Below are positions 13,354 through 27,500 of a DNA stretch of 64,000 bases, piece after piece. Positions within the stretch are counted from its first letter, which is position 1. The number at the start of each line of letters is the position of its first letter. The stretch comes from Apostichopus japonicus. Lineage: Eukaryota; Echinodermata; Holothuroidea; Aspidochirotida; Stichopodidae. The stretch covers positions 15,219,499-15,283,498 of the forward strand of contig NC_092565.1 in NCBI RefSeq assembly GCF_037975245.1, in the 5' to 3' direction. The position numbers and the translations under genes are program-made. Below the pieces are notes generated by a model that did not search any database, was not told where the DNA came from, and worked only from the letters and a program-made list of their open reading frames with translations.

Positions 13354-13660
13354 TGACCAGCCGATAACCATATTCAAAACCATCTGATAACAACATTAAT
13401 GACCAACCAATAACCATGTTCATAATCAGTTAATAACAATTTGAATAACCATCTTTAATGATATTAATAACCAGTCAAGAAACATATGAATAACCAGGTA
13501 ATAACCATATGGATAACTATAGCATATAAAAAAAATGAATAACCAGCTAATAATAATAATAATAGCAATTCAATAAACATATGAATAACCAATCAATAAC
13601 CACATTAATAACCAGCTAATTATACCACATTAATACCCAGCTTATAACAAAATTAACAAT
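13354..13660. repeat. Degenerate AT-rich minisatellite
   Basis: Many irregularly spaced variants of 'aataaccagctaataacca' and 'cattaatgaccagc' follow one another, with units of roughly 20-30 bases and much divergence. No coding frame is seen. Confidence 0.7.
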
Positions 13661-14113
13661 AATATTATATTGTTTGAAGTAAAATTTGAACGGTCAAACT
13701 AATAAGCTAAATTGTCAATTGCCTTTAGTATTGCCTAGCAACGAATCTTTTGAACAGTACTAAAACGCGATAAATGTTCGCAAAGTATAATGCTTGTCAC
13801 ACCCATCATTCTTCGGCCACATGCATGTAAGACAACTGAATACACAATATTGATGTTCAAAGGCTTCGAGTTACTTTCTAGTCCTTGGTTCATGCGTTGA
13901 CTCAAATCAGGTTTTCAAACGTTACCAGTTCCCACACTAAGTTGTTGGTATCATTGACACATTAAATCTTTTAATATACCCATCAAAATTCCTCACTTTC
14001 TTCGATAACAGGAGTTTGGAGTAATTTACTGATTAATCAATGCAATCAGCAAATATCTTGTTTCCCTTTTGTTAAATTTCTGCTTGATAACTCGATTCAT
14101 TCGCTTAATTTGA

Positions 14114-14212
14114 GGGGTATGCATGCTTGTCGGATCTGAGCATTAGTGATTTGAGGGGGCAGGTGAGTAAAATGTGCTTGTCGGATCTGAGTATTAGTGT
14201 TTTGAGGGGGCA
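14114..14212. repeat. Two-copy direct repeat, unit about 50 bp
   Basis: The phrase 'gcttgtcggatctgag' followed by 'attagtg', 'tttgagggggca' and 'gagta' occurs twice in succession with few differences. Confidence 0.75.
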
Positions 14213-14570
14213 TGGGAGTATGATATGATTATCATATCTGTGTATGAGTCACAGCTGTTAGATATTTTTTTACAGCAAATTTGGGAACAATACTGAAATT
14301 ATACTGAATTATGCAATGGGCTTTAAGTAAAACAATATTGAAGCATTAAATCTTCTTACCTTCCTGTTGGCTACAATTGATAATCTTATATTAGTAGTTT
14401 AGTTATCGAGGCAAATTTTTCTCTAATAATACCCTCCTTCTGTGACCAATGTGAAGGCTAAAAATATCCAGGAAAGTGCTTTGTAAAGGTTTAGCAAGTT
14501 CATCAACAATAACACATACGACCTTAAAATCTCACCGTATATGATGATATCAACAATAATATCAGCAAAA

Positions 14571-14592
14571 AAGTATATATATATATATATAT
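14571..14592. repeat. Short (TA)n microsatellite
   Basis: A short uninterrupted TA run in otherwise unremarkable intergenic DNA. Confidence 0.8.
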
Positions 14593-14855
14593 ACACTCAC
14601 CGTCACAAGGAGCTGGCTTTTCATTGCCAATGTGACTATTTTAGTATTGACGTTTCAGCAGTTTGTTTATTCAAAAAAAAAAAATACCCACACATCTATT
14701 CACTTCCAACTGCGAACTAAATTTGGTGCCCTTCAGTGATTTTGTTGACACAATTACTATTTTGGTTTAACAAAACAAAACCTATGACTATATTTAGAAA
14801 TATTTAGGGTTTACAAAAGAGAAAGGGAAAAACGAGTAGAAAACCGCTCAAGGGA

Positions 14856-14925
14856 CACATTCCACCAAAACACTTAGTCATTAGTTGCTTACCTTGCACT
14901 TGAGAATCATCAGCGAAAATCCACT
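14856..14925 (+). repeat. Dispersed repeat, copy 1 of an inverted pair
   Basis: This segment ('agggacacattccaccaaaa' through 'ttgcttaccttgcacttgag') is the reverse complement of 20540-20612. The family is unidentified. The copies lie about 5.6 kb apart in opposite orientation, the second within the long intron 12 to 3' region of the BTB gene. Confidence 0.65.
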
Positions 14926-14929
14926 GAAC

Positions 14930-16423
14930 TGTTAAGTCATCTTACAGTTACAGCAAAGTGTTCGCAAGATATTCTTCATTCCGTGCGACACCAAGACGGC
15001 CTCTTTTTTATTCGATTTGGAGGAATAAAGGCTATTCAAAACGAATCAAGCCAATGAGATACATATTGAAAGATTTGTTTCAATATTGATACAAATTTCA
15101 AAAGAAAGACAAATAAAATACACACGATTAGACACAACTTTTCCTCTCAAATTGGCAAACTATAGCTCTCCGTAAGTTTACCTTTGTATTTCAGGTTGGA
15201 AAATATTCCAGTGGACATGCATGTGAGCTGTTACAAATATTATATCTTCATTTATATCACGTTAATTTTGCGAATATGCTTACATCACAAGCCATGTCAG
15301 CCAGGGACAGCGGAACGCGCGGGGGGGGGGGGCGGGAATGGGAGGGGTAAAAACAGTTTCTGAATATAAACCTCAATTATTTTCTACTTAATTGTAGACG
15401 TGTAATTTTTCTTAAAAAGAGTATTAAAAAAGTAGATACTGGAATTTGTGATACAGAATACACATAGCCCAATGTTGTCGGGACGGTTTTAGTTTATTTT
15501 TTGGGTTTCCCTTTCAAATTAAAGTCACTGCCCTACGAAGTTCGTGTGCCCCCCCCCCCACCCAACTGGTTCCACTTTCTCCGTCTTTGAAGACAGCCTA
15601 ATACTAACCTTTGTGACAAACCTTTGTTCAGTAGCCTAAAGAGAAACTGATCCAGGATTTAAACAGAGAGCCCTTTTATTGCCACTGACTGTCATAAGAG
15701 CCCACAGGATATTAACAAGGATATGAGGATGAGGGGTTGGAGGCTGGGGAAGTAAGGGTATTTACATCATTTACCAGCATTAATTTAGCAAGTTCCAGTA
15801 TGATTTTTAATGGTATACTTTTGATGTGTTCTTATGTAAGAGAAGAGCTTCCACGGAATTTACCACAAGCTACTCGCCAATTTATCCAGTGGTTGTGGAA
15901 AACTAAATACAGGCTAAGCAATGCCATGGTTGCCTTCCCTACAAAATGGTGCCAGTGAGTATGCAAAGTCATGGTGTCAACTCGTTAGGGGACATATCTC
16001 AGTAGGGTTCATTTCACTGAAGCTGGTTGTATGGATCGGTGAGTCACAGGTTTGTTCAAATAAAAATGTAGGGCAAATTGTTGCTATTTCGAGATAAACC
16101 TTAGCAGTTTAGAGACGAAATTAGTGAATATATTGGATCACTGATTTATAAAAGTCTTTGCATTTGAGACTGAGACTAACACCAAAGTAGCAGTCATCTC
16201 AATCAAGTTGAAAGATTTTGTTTACGCAGGATGACCCAGCCATTTGAGACAATTGTAATAGTTTAACCTTGGTTCATAAATTTAGAAAAGTTCGGAGGTA
16301 CGATGGCCCATTATGACTCACTGACATGTACTAATACAGACATTACAGTGCGGTAATTTTGTTTTTGGTCATGATTTTTTTCTTTACATGGCACTAATGG
16401 GCCATCGTTCGAAGGAATAAAGT
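14930..16423. other. Intergenic stretch, no gene recognised
   Basis: No supported exon. Short G and C runs occur near 15319-15331 and 15548-15560. The 73-residue frame at 15737-15958 has no recognisable domain. Confidence 0.4.
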
Positions 16424-16730
16424 CAAGGGCGTAGGAACCGGGGGGCTGGGGGGCGCCAGCCCCCCAGTGAAAAATGTGGAGGGGCGGAAGTACTATTCCG
16501 CCCCCCCCCCCCCCCGCTTCGCAAGTGAGAAAACCCCTTTTTCATTTCCAAATGCGAAAAAAATCTCATTTGGAGCACCAAATTGCATCTAAGTCCAGGT
16601 GAAAATGCAAAATTATATACAAAATGGAGTGGGTGGGTTGAAGTGTGCTATATTGCACCAAATTGCATCTGAGGCCACCTGGAAATGCAAAAAAATTCCA
16701 AAAACTCAAAAGTACCTTCCTACACCACTG
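16424..16730. mobile_element. hAT MITE, copy B, with perfect 8-bp target duplication
   Basis: The termini are CAAGGGCGTAGGAA and CTTCCTACACCACTG. The flanking direct repeat AATAAAGT is perfect (16416-16423 and 16731-16738). The interior is closely similar to copy A but lacks its G/C-rich right-hand block, which accounts for the shorter length. Confidence 0.88.
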
Positions 16731-17149
16731 AATAAAGTAACTTCTGAACATTTAAATGAGACTGTAATACGATGTAAAATTTGATACCAACTAAAAAAAA
16801 AAATTAATACCAAATAATGAACACATTAATTGTTTTTTTTTTTTTTTTCAATTTGAACAAAAGTTTTATTTTATATTTTTTTCCGTTCTAATTTTAATTT
16901 TTGCAAATGAAGAAAGCTTAGTTAATATTTTTTTTTATGAACAATTACCATCATAACCTTTTGCAAAATAATATTTGAATAAACAGTCCTGTTTGGGGTC
17001 ACCCATTCACTGTAGACGATTTTAATCGATTTGTGAAAATTCTCTCCCAGTAGAGATATTCAGACTAGACTCGGGAAAGGAGAAATTACTGGTCATTGAG
17101 GTTACTTCATATACACCAACTGAAGTTTCATTACCATGGCAACATATGT

Positions 17150-17470
17150 GGAGGAATCAACCACAGGAGGGTGCGGTGGCATTAAGTGGTGTGTGAATTA
17201 ACATTTTAACTACTTACTTATTATTTCCATCAGCTGTTCTTTTGAGAATGGGAAGAAGTTAAGATCTGGTGACTTTTCTGTGTTGTACTAAGTTTGCTCC
17301 TACATCTATCTCTTTGCGTTCACCCTACTCATTAACCTATCTGTATTCTGTTAGTGAATTTGTCCCTTCTGTTACTGTAACTTGTCATTCAGCCTCTGAA
17401 GAAGATCCTGCTAGAATCGAAACGTCAGGCCCTCTTTACAGGCTCTTTAGTGGATAAGCAGTTTGCTAAC
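17150..17470 (+). repeat. Retroelement-like 3' end with 'gaagaag...gaaacgtc' tail
   Basis: The stretch ends in 'ctgaagaagatcctgctaga' then 'atcgaaacgtcaggccctc'. I associate this arrangement with the 3' ends of Penelope-like or other non-LTR retroelements in invertebrates. A weak frame ends LASEEDPARIETSGPLYRLF in similar style. Family assignment is from memory and tentative; no reverse transcriptase is visible. Confidence 0.35.
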
Positions 17471-17681
17471 AGTTTTATTCTATTTTGTGATAAGTTTATT
17501 AGATGTTTTTCGATTGTTTGCATTGATTTCGATTGTTTGATTGAGAGAGTAAAAAGAGTAAGAATAAGTTATAGCAAAAGCCTCTTTATTGTTAATAGAA
17601 CAAATACATGATATATTTATACATATAAATAAATTTATTAATTGCTGTAGTGTAGACATCATGAAATAAAGATATTAAAAT

Positions 17682-17885
17682 GGGGGAGGGGGGAGGGGGG
17701 AGGGGGGAGGGGGAGGGTTGGAGGAAGAGCTGGAATTGTAGCTCTATCAGGAGAAGCTATTGGAGAAGGGAGACTAGCTGTCAGGGGGGGGGGATGGGGG
17801 AGGGGAGGGAGAAGAGTGGAATGGTAACGTTATCAGGAATGGTATGGTTATTGGTGAGAGAGAGTCTGGAATGGTATGGCTATCA
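17682..17885. repeat. G-rich simple repeat and short direct repeats
   Basis: A run of (GGGGGAG)-type units at 17682-17716 is followed by imperfect copies of 'ggaatggtaacgttatcagg' and 'gaatggtatggttat'. The G runs could form quadruplexes on the plus strand. Confidence 0.65.
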
Positions 17886-18519
17886 GTGATTTGTGACTAC
17901 CATGTAAATTTGTTTCATTCCTATGATTTTTTACTGCTGATCTATTCATCATCATCAGCATTCTCTATGTAAATAGTTGTTGTTATTATTAATATTAGGG
18001 ATCCAACTGTGACTCATTATTGGCATCCATGTAACATGAAGCAGAACCAACTGTGTATCACTCTTCTTAAATCATTTAATATGTGTATAAAGGTTATAAT
18101 GGTGTGCTCAAGTGGGCACAAAATGAAGAGATATTGTATTCAAAAACATTACATTTGCTTACTTATTAGCAGAAGCTACTATTCGATCGATTGATTTACA
18201 GACGAGGGCACTAAAACTGTTACAAGTTGTGAAGCCTTAACTTACAGAAAGACCCTTTCATAGAGAAGACAATTTATCAACACACACAAAACATACATGT
18301 ATAATGCATAATGGTCTGGTATATAATTACACTCTTGATTTCATGTCATATTTCACATTACTCCTTCATGATACATTCATATCTCCTTTATCAACTATTG
18401 TCATCTTCAAAAAAAAATTAAATGTACATAATCCAGATATATTAATATAAACAGTAAATAGAATTTAGTATATGTTCCATGGTAACTGTATCATTGCTTG
18501 TTGCCATGGCATCATTCTC

Positions 18520-21500
18520 TTAGGATGGTGGGAAGAGTAGTTGGTAAGTGACACAAATGGGTAAACACAGATCATTTAGAGTGAAAATATCACTTTTGCT
18601 GGTCGTAGAACCCAGTCCAAATTTTTTGTTCCGCATACCAGTGCTGTAGCAGTAATCTTGGCCTTTGGCCTTGCATTGGACTCGAATGCTGTAAAGGACC
18701 TCTCTATCTTGTCGGAGAGAAAATGTCTGCCTTTCGCAGATCCGGAAAGACAACGTGGAATCTTGGGGCTTTAATCTCTGAAGGGAAAGTTGATAAAATA
18801 GTTATAAACAAACGGTGACAGAGTACTGTCTGGAAAGGTTCCTATTTGGTGACAAAATTCATAAAATAATTGATTTGTGAGACACATGATCACATGAGAC
18901 AAGTTATTTGGTATACTGAATCTTTCAGAGTAAATGAGTGACACACATCTTATCAAACTTAATTGCAGGTCAAATTCATTTGACACAAGCAAGATCTCAC
19001 CAGAGGTACTAGATGCTATCATTGGTACTATCATATAAGACAGACAACAGGAATAAACTAAATCATGATGGTGGCTGCAGAAGTTTAATGGTTGTATATC
19101 TGATTATAGGTATATCATCAAAATTGCAATCTCACCCTTTTATCAATAAACAAATTGTAACTGTATCTGTTCATCAATACATAGATTGTAACTGTATCTG
19201 TTTATTAATACATTGATTGTAACTGTATCTGTTCATCAATACATAGATTGTAACTGTATCTGTTTATTAATACATTGATTGTAATTGTATCTGTTCATTA
19301 ATACATAGATTGTAACTGTATCTGTTCATCAATACATATATTGTTATTGTATCTGTTTATCAATACATAGATTGTAAAGTTCTGTATCTGTTCATCAATA
19401 CATAGATTGTAACTGTATCTGTTCATCAATACATAGATTGTAATTGTATCTGTTTATCAATACATATATTGTAACTGTATATATTCATCAATACATAGAT
19501 TGTAACTGCATCTGTTTTTTAATACATTTATTGTAACTATATCTGTTTATCAATACATAGGTTGTAACTGTATGTTCATCACTAAATATCATAATTTATT
19601 AAATATATTGTAATTTGTATCTGATTATCAATACATAGATCATAACTGTATCTGGTTCTGTTTATCAATACATAGATTTAACTGTAAACGCATCTGCTCA
19701 TTGACAGCATGATCCTTAATACGTTATCATCCCTTCAGTTTTTTTTTTCCATCAGTATATAAATATAATATCAGCTACATCTGTTTATCAATATCAAACT
19801 TTTATTACAGCTCCATCTGTTTACGAATATCAAATTTTAATTTCAGCTACATCTGTTTATCAATATCAAATTATTATTGCAGCAACATCCGTTAAACAAT
19901 ATGTAACATCATTGTAGCTGTATATGTTTATTTAATTAAATAATTGATCTGGAACTTCAAATAGAAAGGTCTCCTTTTCATTAAGGTTGTTCATGAATGT
20001 TTCCAGATCATTTCTAAAAAGAGGCATTACTTTTTATCAGGAAACATATATAAATCCTGTTAGTTTTACCTGGATATAAAACTGGTAGGTCGGATCACTT
20101 CCCTGTCTGTGGGCTTTCAGCTCAAAATGAAACCCATGAACAGAAATAGTTTGTGTGTGATACCTTGGCTCCTGTAAACACAGAAAGATAAAAAAATCAA
20201 CATTAAACCACTCTTTCCGTTTCTGTTCCCACTGGTAAATCAAATAAGAATCACTGACTTTTATGTAATGTATTGTAGAAATTGATGATCTGTCCAAATA
20301 AACTAAGTTTACAAACAGGCAGAAGTTCCTCCTACTATTGATATACAAAAACGAAAAGGGAAATTACTGGAGTTTTTATGGTAAATTATGCATTTAATGC
20401 TTTTACCCATTGCTACATCCTCAACAGTAATCACTATTCTCAAAACTAATGAAAACATTAAATCGGACGTTAAGTATAGGCAAATGTTTTGACTGCAGTA
20501 ACTAATACTAGAACACAACGTAACTTACACAGGGAACAGTTTTTCGCTGAACTCTAAAAGTGCAAGGTAAGCAAGTAATGAAAGAGTTTTGGTGGAATGT
20601 GTCCCTCGAACGTTTTTTTTTAAATTTCTTCTTCTGCAGGAACATTGACAGAGACATAAACTTTTATATGTCTTAACCTGTATTTTGATGTTTTGTATAT
20701 TGTTATATTTTTATCCTATTTATAAATTTTTCTGTAAATTTATACTGGAATAAAGAAATGAATGAACACACAGACTTTATGTAATGGTGCTAGACATGGC
20801 AAAACACATTGCCCAGCGTATACCCTAACTTTTCATTCCTTGCATCGTCTGCAAAAGGGCCAAAATTTGGGGAAGAAACTCGATCATAATGATTTGTGTT
20901 ATGATTTACAACTCATAAGTACCAAAATGATTGTAGATTTAGGGATCGGTTAGTTTGTGTTTATCATATGGAATGCATAATGGGGCTTTCAATCCTAAAT
21001 TTTCAACTCACGACTTTGGGAAAATGAGAAAGTGCAGGGAATGATTTAGTGTGCAAATTTTGTGCATAGCGGTTTTGAATTTCGTCTCATAAAATACTAT
21101 TGTTTCTGTGTACAAACCTGCTATACATATAGCTTTGCACTTGGATAGCAATTTTACTATTATTTGTAACATTTTGTAGTGGCAACATAAAATTATGATA
21201 TTGTAACACTTTCCTCAGTGAGTAGCGCCGGCCAGCCGATTCAGGGTTCTTGGCCTAAGATGTTGCATTGCAATTGGCCAGAGAATGAAGATGTATACAA
21301 AATAAATCCAGAAGTGATGGTATTTTTAACAGCGATATATTGAAAAGAAAACTTCTTACAGTAAGGTTAAGTGTCTGGTACTGGATATGTGGTACAAACT
21401 TGAGGCTATGTGGCCCTGAAGCCTACCATCAAGAGTGTTTCGTCCAACAGCAACCAGAGTAGACTGGTCTGTCCCTCCCAGGTAATGCATTTTATATAAA

Positions 21501-24500
21501 TCCCTTAACAATATGTGGAAATACCACATGTATACAAATGATGAACTTTACCCTACAACTTAGCTTAAGACATAATACAGTGCATTCCTACCATCCCCAA
21601 ACAATTGTACTCCTTAACAGAGATGAATGTGATCACATAAGTATCCCTAGAAAATATCACATGTGTTACATCACAATCTTAGGATAAGCCTGATACCATA
21701 TGCCGATTCATAGGAGCAGCCCCAAAAGCCATAATCTGCCATCAATTACAACTGGTTTACTTAATGCCAGGAGAGATAACCCCTATATAATTCCAAGGGG
21801 ATTTAAACTACCACAACAGTTCCACACCGTCCACATAGAACTCCCATTGCATCACAACTTTACAGTAACAGCGTTACAATATTATACTATCATAATTCAA
21901 ACAACTGTATTACTTTCAAATTTAGAGATTACACTCACAGTTAACTGACTCTTGTTTAGTGTATGTAGGAAACATTACACAGAAATGCTAACAATGGTTG
22001 CCCATGTTCAATCTTCAACAAGCAGGCTACTCGCAATGTCATCACTGATGACCTAAATAAGATCACCAAGAACAGAGGACTATCAACAATTCAGGATTAC
22101 GTTGTTGACAAACAACATCACTAAATTATTTGTATGTAGAAAAGAGGGTTGGTTTCCACTGGTCACTGTCTACCACTGTCCACAGTACAAGATTGTCAGT
22201 TCCTTAAATCAATTTGCAATGATGATTGTGTTGGGGGTGGGGCAGGAGGGGGAGACAAGCCTCAGTGAATGAGCCCTGCAAAATTTCATAAAAAGATCAG
22301 ACAAGTATTTTGATAACATTGGTAAGGGTAAAGAAGAAAAGCAAATATTTCAAAGATTGGAAGCTCTATCGATATATAATGCTTTAAATTCTTGGCACTG
22401 TTAATTAATCACTAGCAGTTATAATTACTTACGTAGGCTGATAGAAGTATACATTACTATAGTCATTATTGCAATAAAGTCATCAATTTCTTTTAACAAC
22501 AACAAATATGGATCAGAAAGGAACAACAAATGACCTCCCCTAAATTGAAGACGGTTCTGTTAATGAGGAAACTAATTACAAATTCAGAATATTTAGTGTT
22601 GATCTTACTCGCAGCATATCAAATACTAGATGCAGTTTTCCTTGTATTAAATTTCACTATTGTGGGTTAGCTAGATTGCTAGATGTAACAATCTGCTAGA
22701 TTTAACAATGATATCATACTACTTACCAAATGGTTCAAATTGATAAAAATGTTTGAATTCTGACCTTTCTAATATAAAAGAAAGATATAAAACTTTTGAG
22801 TTAAGTATAAATATGAATATCTCAGTCTACAAAAATTACAAAGCATCTTCATTGACAGTATTAATTACAAAATTAAATAAAATTTCAGAAATGAGTTGGA
22901 TAAATTCAAAATACGATATGATTAAGAAGAATAGCCACGAAACAAGCAATAGCAGCTATTAGGAATACATTTGTGATGCGAGGATTGATTGAGTAGCATT
23001 TTGCTTGTTTCATTATTTTTTATATGTAATCTAGAGGCTATTATAACATCCTCAGCTGATGAAGACCCTATTAAGGCTTGAAAGTACAATGTATGAGTTG
23101 ATTTATCTGTGAGTTAGTCTTCTGTTTAAAGGAACCAACTTTACAGCTATCTTAGAAGCATATTAATTCAATGTCATGGGCTTCAGATCCTGAGGCATTT
23201 TCATTCACTAACTTCATTATAATTATTTACCTACATTCTACAAGTCTGCACAAGTAGAAATCTAATTTATTTGTAGAAACTAACCAGTCATCTCCATCAA
23301 CAGTGCATTAGTTTCATTGGTTGAGGTTCTTGTTGGTTTGTATAAAACAATGACAATTAACTCTTACAGTTTGGGCACTAGTATGTGGCATCAGCTACTA
23401 TTTCAGTGTAATCACAGTAAACACAATACATAATCATATTAACCAGAACAGATGTGTAATCAAGGTATAAAACACAAGGGATATGTAATCAGTTTAAACA
23501 CAAGGGATAATGTAATCATCTCAGACACACTTTGGGATAATGTAATTATCTTAACACAACTTGAGGTAATGTAATCATCTTAAACACAACTTAGGATATT
23601 GTAATCATCTTAAGTACAACCGGAGATGATGAAATTATCTTAAACACAACTTGAAATCATGTAATTGTCTTAAACACAACTTAGGATAGTGTAATCATCT
23701 TAAATACAACTTGAGATGATGTAATAATCTTAAACACAAGTTAGGATAAGCATCTTACATGTATTATTAAACAGTTATGTCTCAGATCTTCCAACAACAG
23801 AGCTCTTAGGTTGGTGTTATTGAGTGCAAATAAGACATGAAGGTCTCTGGAAATGTATCTTACAGTAAGATATGGATCCATTTAGTAGCTGCCTTCATCA
23901 ACACTTTTTAAACCAAACAAACATCAGGTCTTAAATACTCCTTTATGCTATCTATTGATACCTTCCTTCGCAGTATTTACTGAAGGGGATGCCCCCTATT
24001 ATAGTAACATAGCAGCTGTGTCCACCCAGCCATTTTACAATACCTTCATTTGCAGTATTTAGTGAAAGAGGTGAAATCCTATAATGCTAAAACTGCAGCT
24101 GTATTCACCCAACAGTCTTATGCTACCTTCCTTTGCCAAATTTACTGAAAAGGTTTTAACCATCAGTTCAGTTTCTTTCCACTTGTGTAAAAGAACAAAG
24201 ATGAAACAAGTATCGACACAAACAAGTGGAGGAGATTTGATGAAGATGCCAGTAGCTTTTACAGGCAGCTCCCCTTTACCGATTTGGTAGCAACAGATAC
24301 AAGACAAAATACCATACCAAAAAGAGGAATAGAAAAGAAATTTATATAAGAGTAAAACAAACTAAACAAAAGAAGACAGGACAAAAGAATAAAGGAAGAG
24401 GAAAGAAAATGTAGTTTATCTGTTGCCAAGTAACAATTGTTCTGTTAATTGTTTTGCAGGAAGTACTTACACTCTTCCTGAGTTTAATATGAATCTCTTA

Positions 24501-27500
24501 GCCATTGCATAATTTTGAACCACATGAATAAATTGGAAACTTGAATGCAAAACTATTCCTTGACAAATATTGCCGCAAATTCCTAGCGAAGAAATTGCGA
24601 TAATACAGTTATAGTTGAAACAGCTGCCAAAGAATTTACAAGGCAGATTTTCATTTCATTGGTAACGACACTGGCGGCAACATGGAAGTTTATATTGTCT
24701 TCATAAAGAATTTACATCTTAAGATACTTACTTCAGTGTTGCCAATGTAAATACGGATATGATCTATCTTATGTTGGTATGGGTGATATAATATTATAAC
24801 TTTAATTAGTTTTAACGACGTTAATAGACAGTTAGAAATAGTTTTCATTTCATTGGTAACGACACTGTGCGGCAGCGCGATACATATTGCATGCTTTGAA
24901 GAACAATTTGACAAATGTCACTGATATATAAATTAAGAGCGGAAGAGGTCCTAAACTCGATCCCACAAGAGACAATGCATTGAACTGCAGTGCAGAATGT
25001 CATACAGACTCCCACTAACACCTACATACCGCACACCCACTGAACGATATCTTTTAAAACCAACTATCATGTCAATTTCCTTTTCGATGGTTTAGTTCAC
25101 AGTTATCCTAACCCACTCATTATTAGATTTTGGATTGGGTGTATCACATTACCATGGCAACAAATATATCAACATAAGCATTATTTATCGGTCAGGAAAA
25201 CACCTGACTTGACCAGCAGGAAGCAAGTTGATATTGTGTGGAATGAGCAATTTCCTTATCATGAAAGTAACAAATATGTGAGTCAGGAAAATTAACATTG
25301 AATTCTAGGTGTGTTAAAATGCTTCTCATCCCTTATCAACTTGTCAATGTATCTGACACGTTTCAAGTGTATAAATATTGTTAACTCCTTTTTTTTTATT
25401 CATTCTCTTTTTGTTTTTCTCTTGGGGGGATAAACATTTCAGCGGCAGTTTTTGTTTGTGTCAGGAAATCACTGTCATTGATATGAAGCTCATTGTAGGC
25501 TCTTTAGCTACAAAACTTACCTAGTACAGTGCTGTCAGTGAATGTACTGTAGGTCAGAACCATGTATGACTACTGCTACACAATAATCAGCTATTACACG
25601 TAACTTCATTTTCTTGACTGCAGCTACAACAATTTACCCAGTGTTCTTATCTTTACTTTACTTCTTTCTGATGACTATCAATTTCTTGTTTGCACTTAGC
25701 CAATAACAACCACACATTAAACAAAGGAAAATAGTTAGCAAGCATATATATATAAAAAAATGGGAATTTTATGGTTACTCCACCTTTTTACTTAAACAAA
25801 CTGATCAATTGGGAAGACAAACAATAATATTTGCATTATTTACAAAGAAACACAAAAGGTGTGAGATGCAAGAAATAACAAGGGTGACTTGGCGTCTGCT
25901 AAACAAACACGAAAAAAGTAAACAAAGGCGTCTGTAGTAAAATCTTTAGTGAAGAGTATCAATATGAAATGTAATGGTGCATAAATAGACAAACATTAAA
26001 CAAAGCCTCAGCACCCTTACCCCCCCACCCCTACCACCTACAAACTATATTACTAATGGCATTAAATGTGGCTAAGTTTGGTCAGTTTCCTGTGCTGTGA
26101 TAAACTTCGAGAGAGAGCTTCCTCTAAAGGTTGGACTAGCAATAAGGTGAATGACCCAGAAGCATGTCATCTATAATGTCCTGGTAGGTTTACCTGCTTC
26201 ACTTTTTAAACCCATTACCCTGTACCCTGTCCATTACCCTGTACAATTACACTGTCCTCTTTCTCTTTCATTTCCAAGGAACATTGACCTGTTTGAAAGA
26301 TTGAATGGTTTATGTCTACTTATACTAACTATCTAAAGACTAGACAGTAAGCGGTGGTTCAGATTCATGGATTACATCTTCGTGAATAAGGCCTTTAACA
26401 AAAGTAAAATCTAAGCTATGCTGTGAAATGGCATAAAGTTTATTTTCTAGCCTGATCTGTAATTTTTAGGTAAACTAAACAAGAATACCAAATTAATACA
26501 AACTATTAAGGTAATTGCATAATGTTATTAGTTTCTGTTCAAGAAGTAGTTATTGGAAGTTCAGTCCCATTCAGTTCATCAACCAATGACCTCAATACGG
26601 TCAAATTTCATAGCACGTTTGAATTCCCCCCCTGAGAGTCAATGCTGTACAGGTTAGCGTAAGCAAAACACAAAATGAAAAAGTCAATATTTTGTTTTCC
26701 TCAAGAACTTCCTAGTTGTATAGTTTTGTTTTGTCTATTCGGTTCCTATTAGTTCAATTTGGTGAGAGTGACTAAAACACATCTCCTTCACCTCTCCCTA
26801 GGAACACAATTCCTGTTATGAGGCACTCCTTTGTGCCGAGGTTAGTTTACTGGGTTGAATAACTACGTGGGTGGTCGCTTAATATACTTTGAACAAATTG
26901 CAAAGTACAAAGATCAAATTACTCAACTGAAGAGACTTAACTACATTATATATATAGATGACTGTTGCAGTGACAAATAGTCAGACTGTTTGATTTATCA
27001 AGGCACACATCATCACAGTCATGTGAGGTACGACTGTATCCATAGGAAACGTTGAGTTTGCCGCAGCAGAGGAAATCAATGATTGCCAATCATCATAGCT
27101 GGTGGAATGAAGCATTCTCTACTAGTTTCATAAACAGAATCTAAAAATAAACATTGCAGGGGAAGTCCTTAACAGCAGCAGGTTTAACCAAACAGAAACT
27201 TTGGTTTCCATTCACATATCTCAATAAGTTCAAGTCAACACACCGCACAGGTTCATGTTGATAATTCAGTAAGTTTTAAGGTAAACAGATGAAAAAGATA
27301 CCTTTACTGATTGAGTAAAGTGGGACTCAGTTCTGTTGTCTTGTTGGTGTCAGTTCTCACTGTAGCCCTCACCCACGCATCTAGGCCCACAGACAATCCA
27401 AATGACACAATGCAAGTGATAAAACTGTCATTATCAACTGCTTGTAAAGTTTCAGTTTAATGTGATATGAAGAAGCAAATGTATTCCTAAGCTGGGTGAT

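Noticed and set aside
17682-17889. Gly/Arg-rich 69-residue frame
   Set aside because: It is caused by the GGGGGAG repeat, with no conserved domain.
19134-19690. CRISPR-like array of 31-bp units
   Set aside because: Units are contiguous with no unique spacers of constant length. This is an intronic minisatellite in animal DNA.
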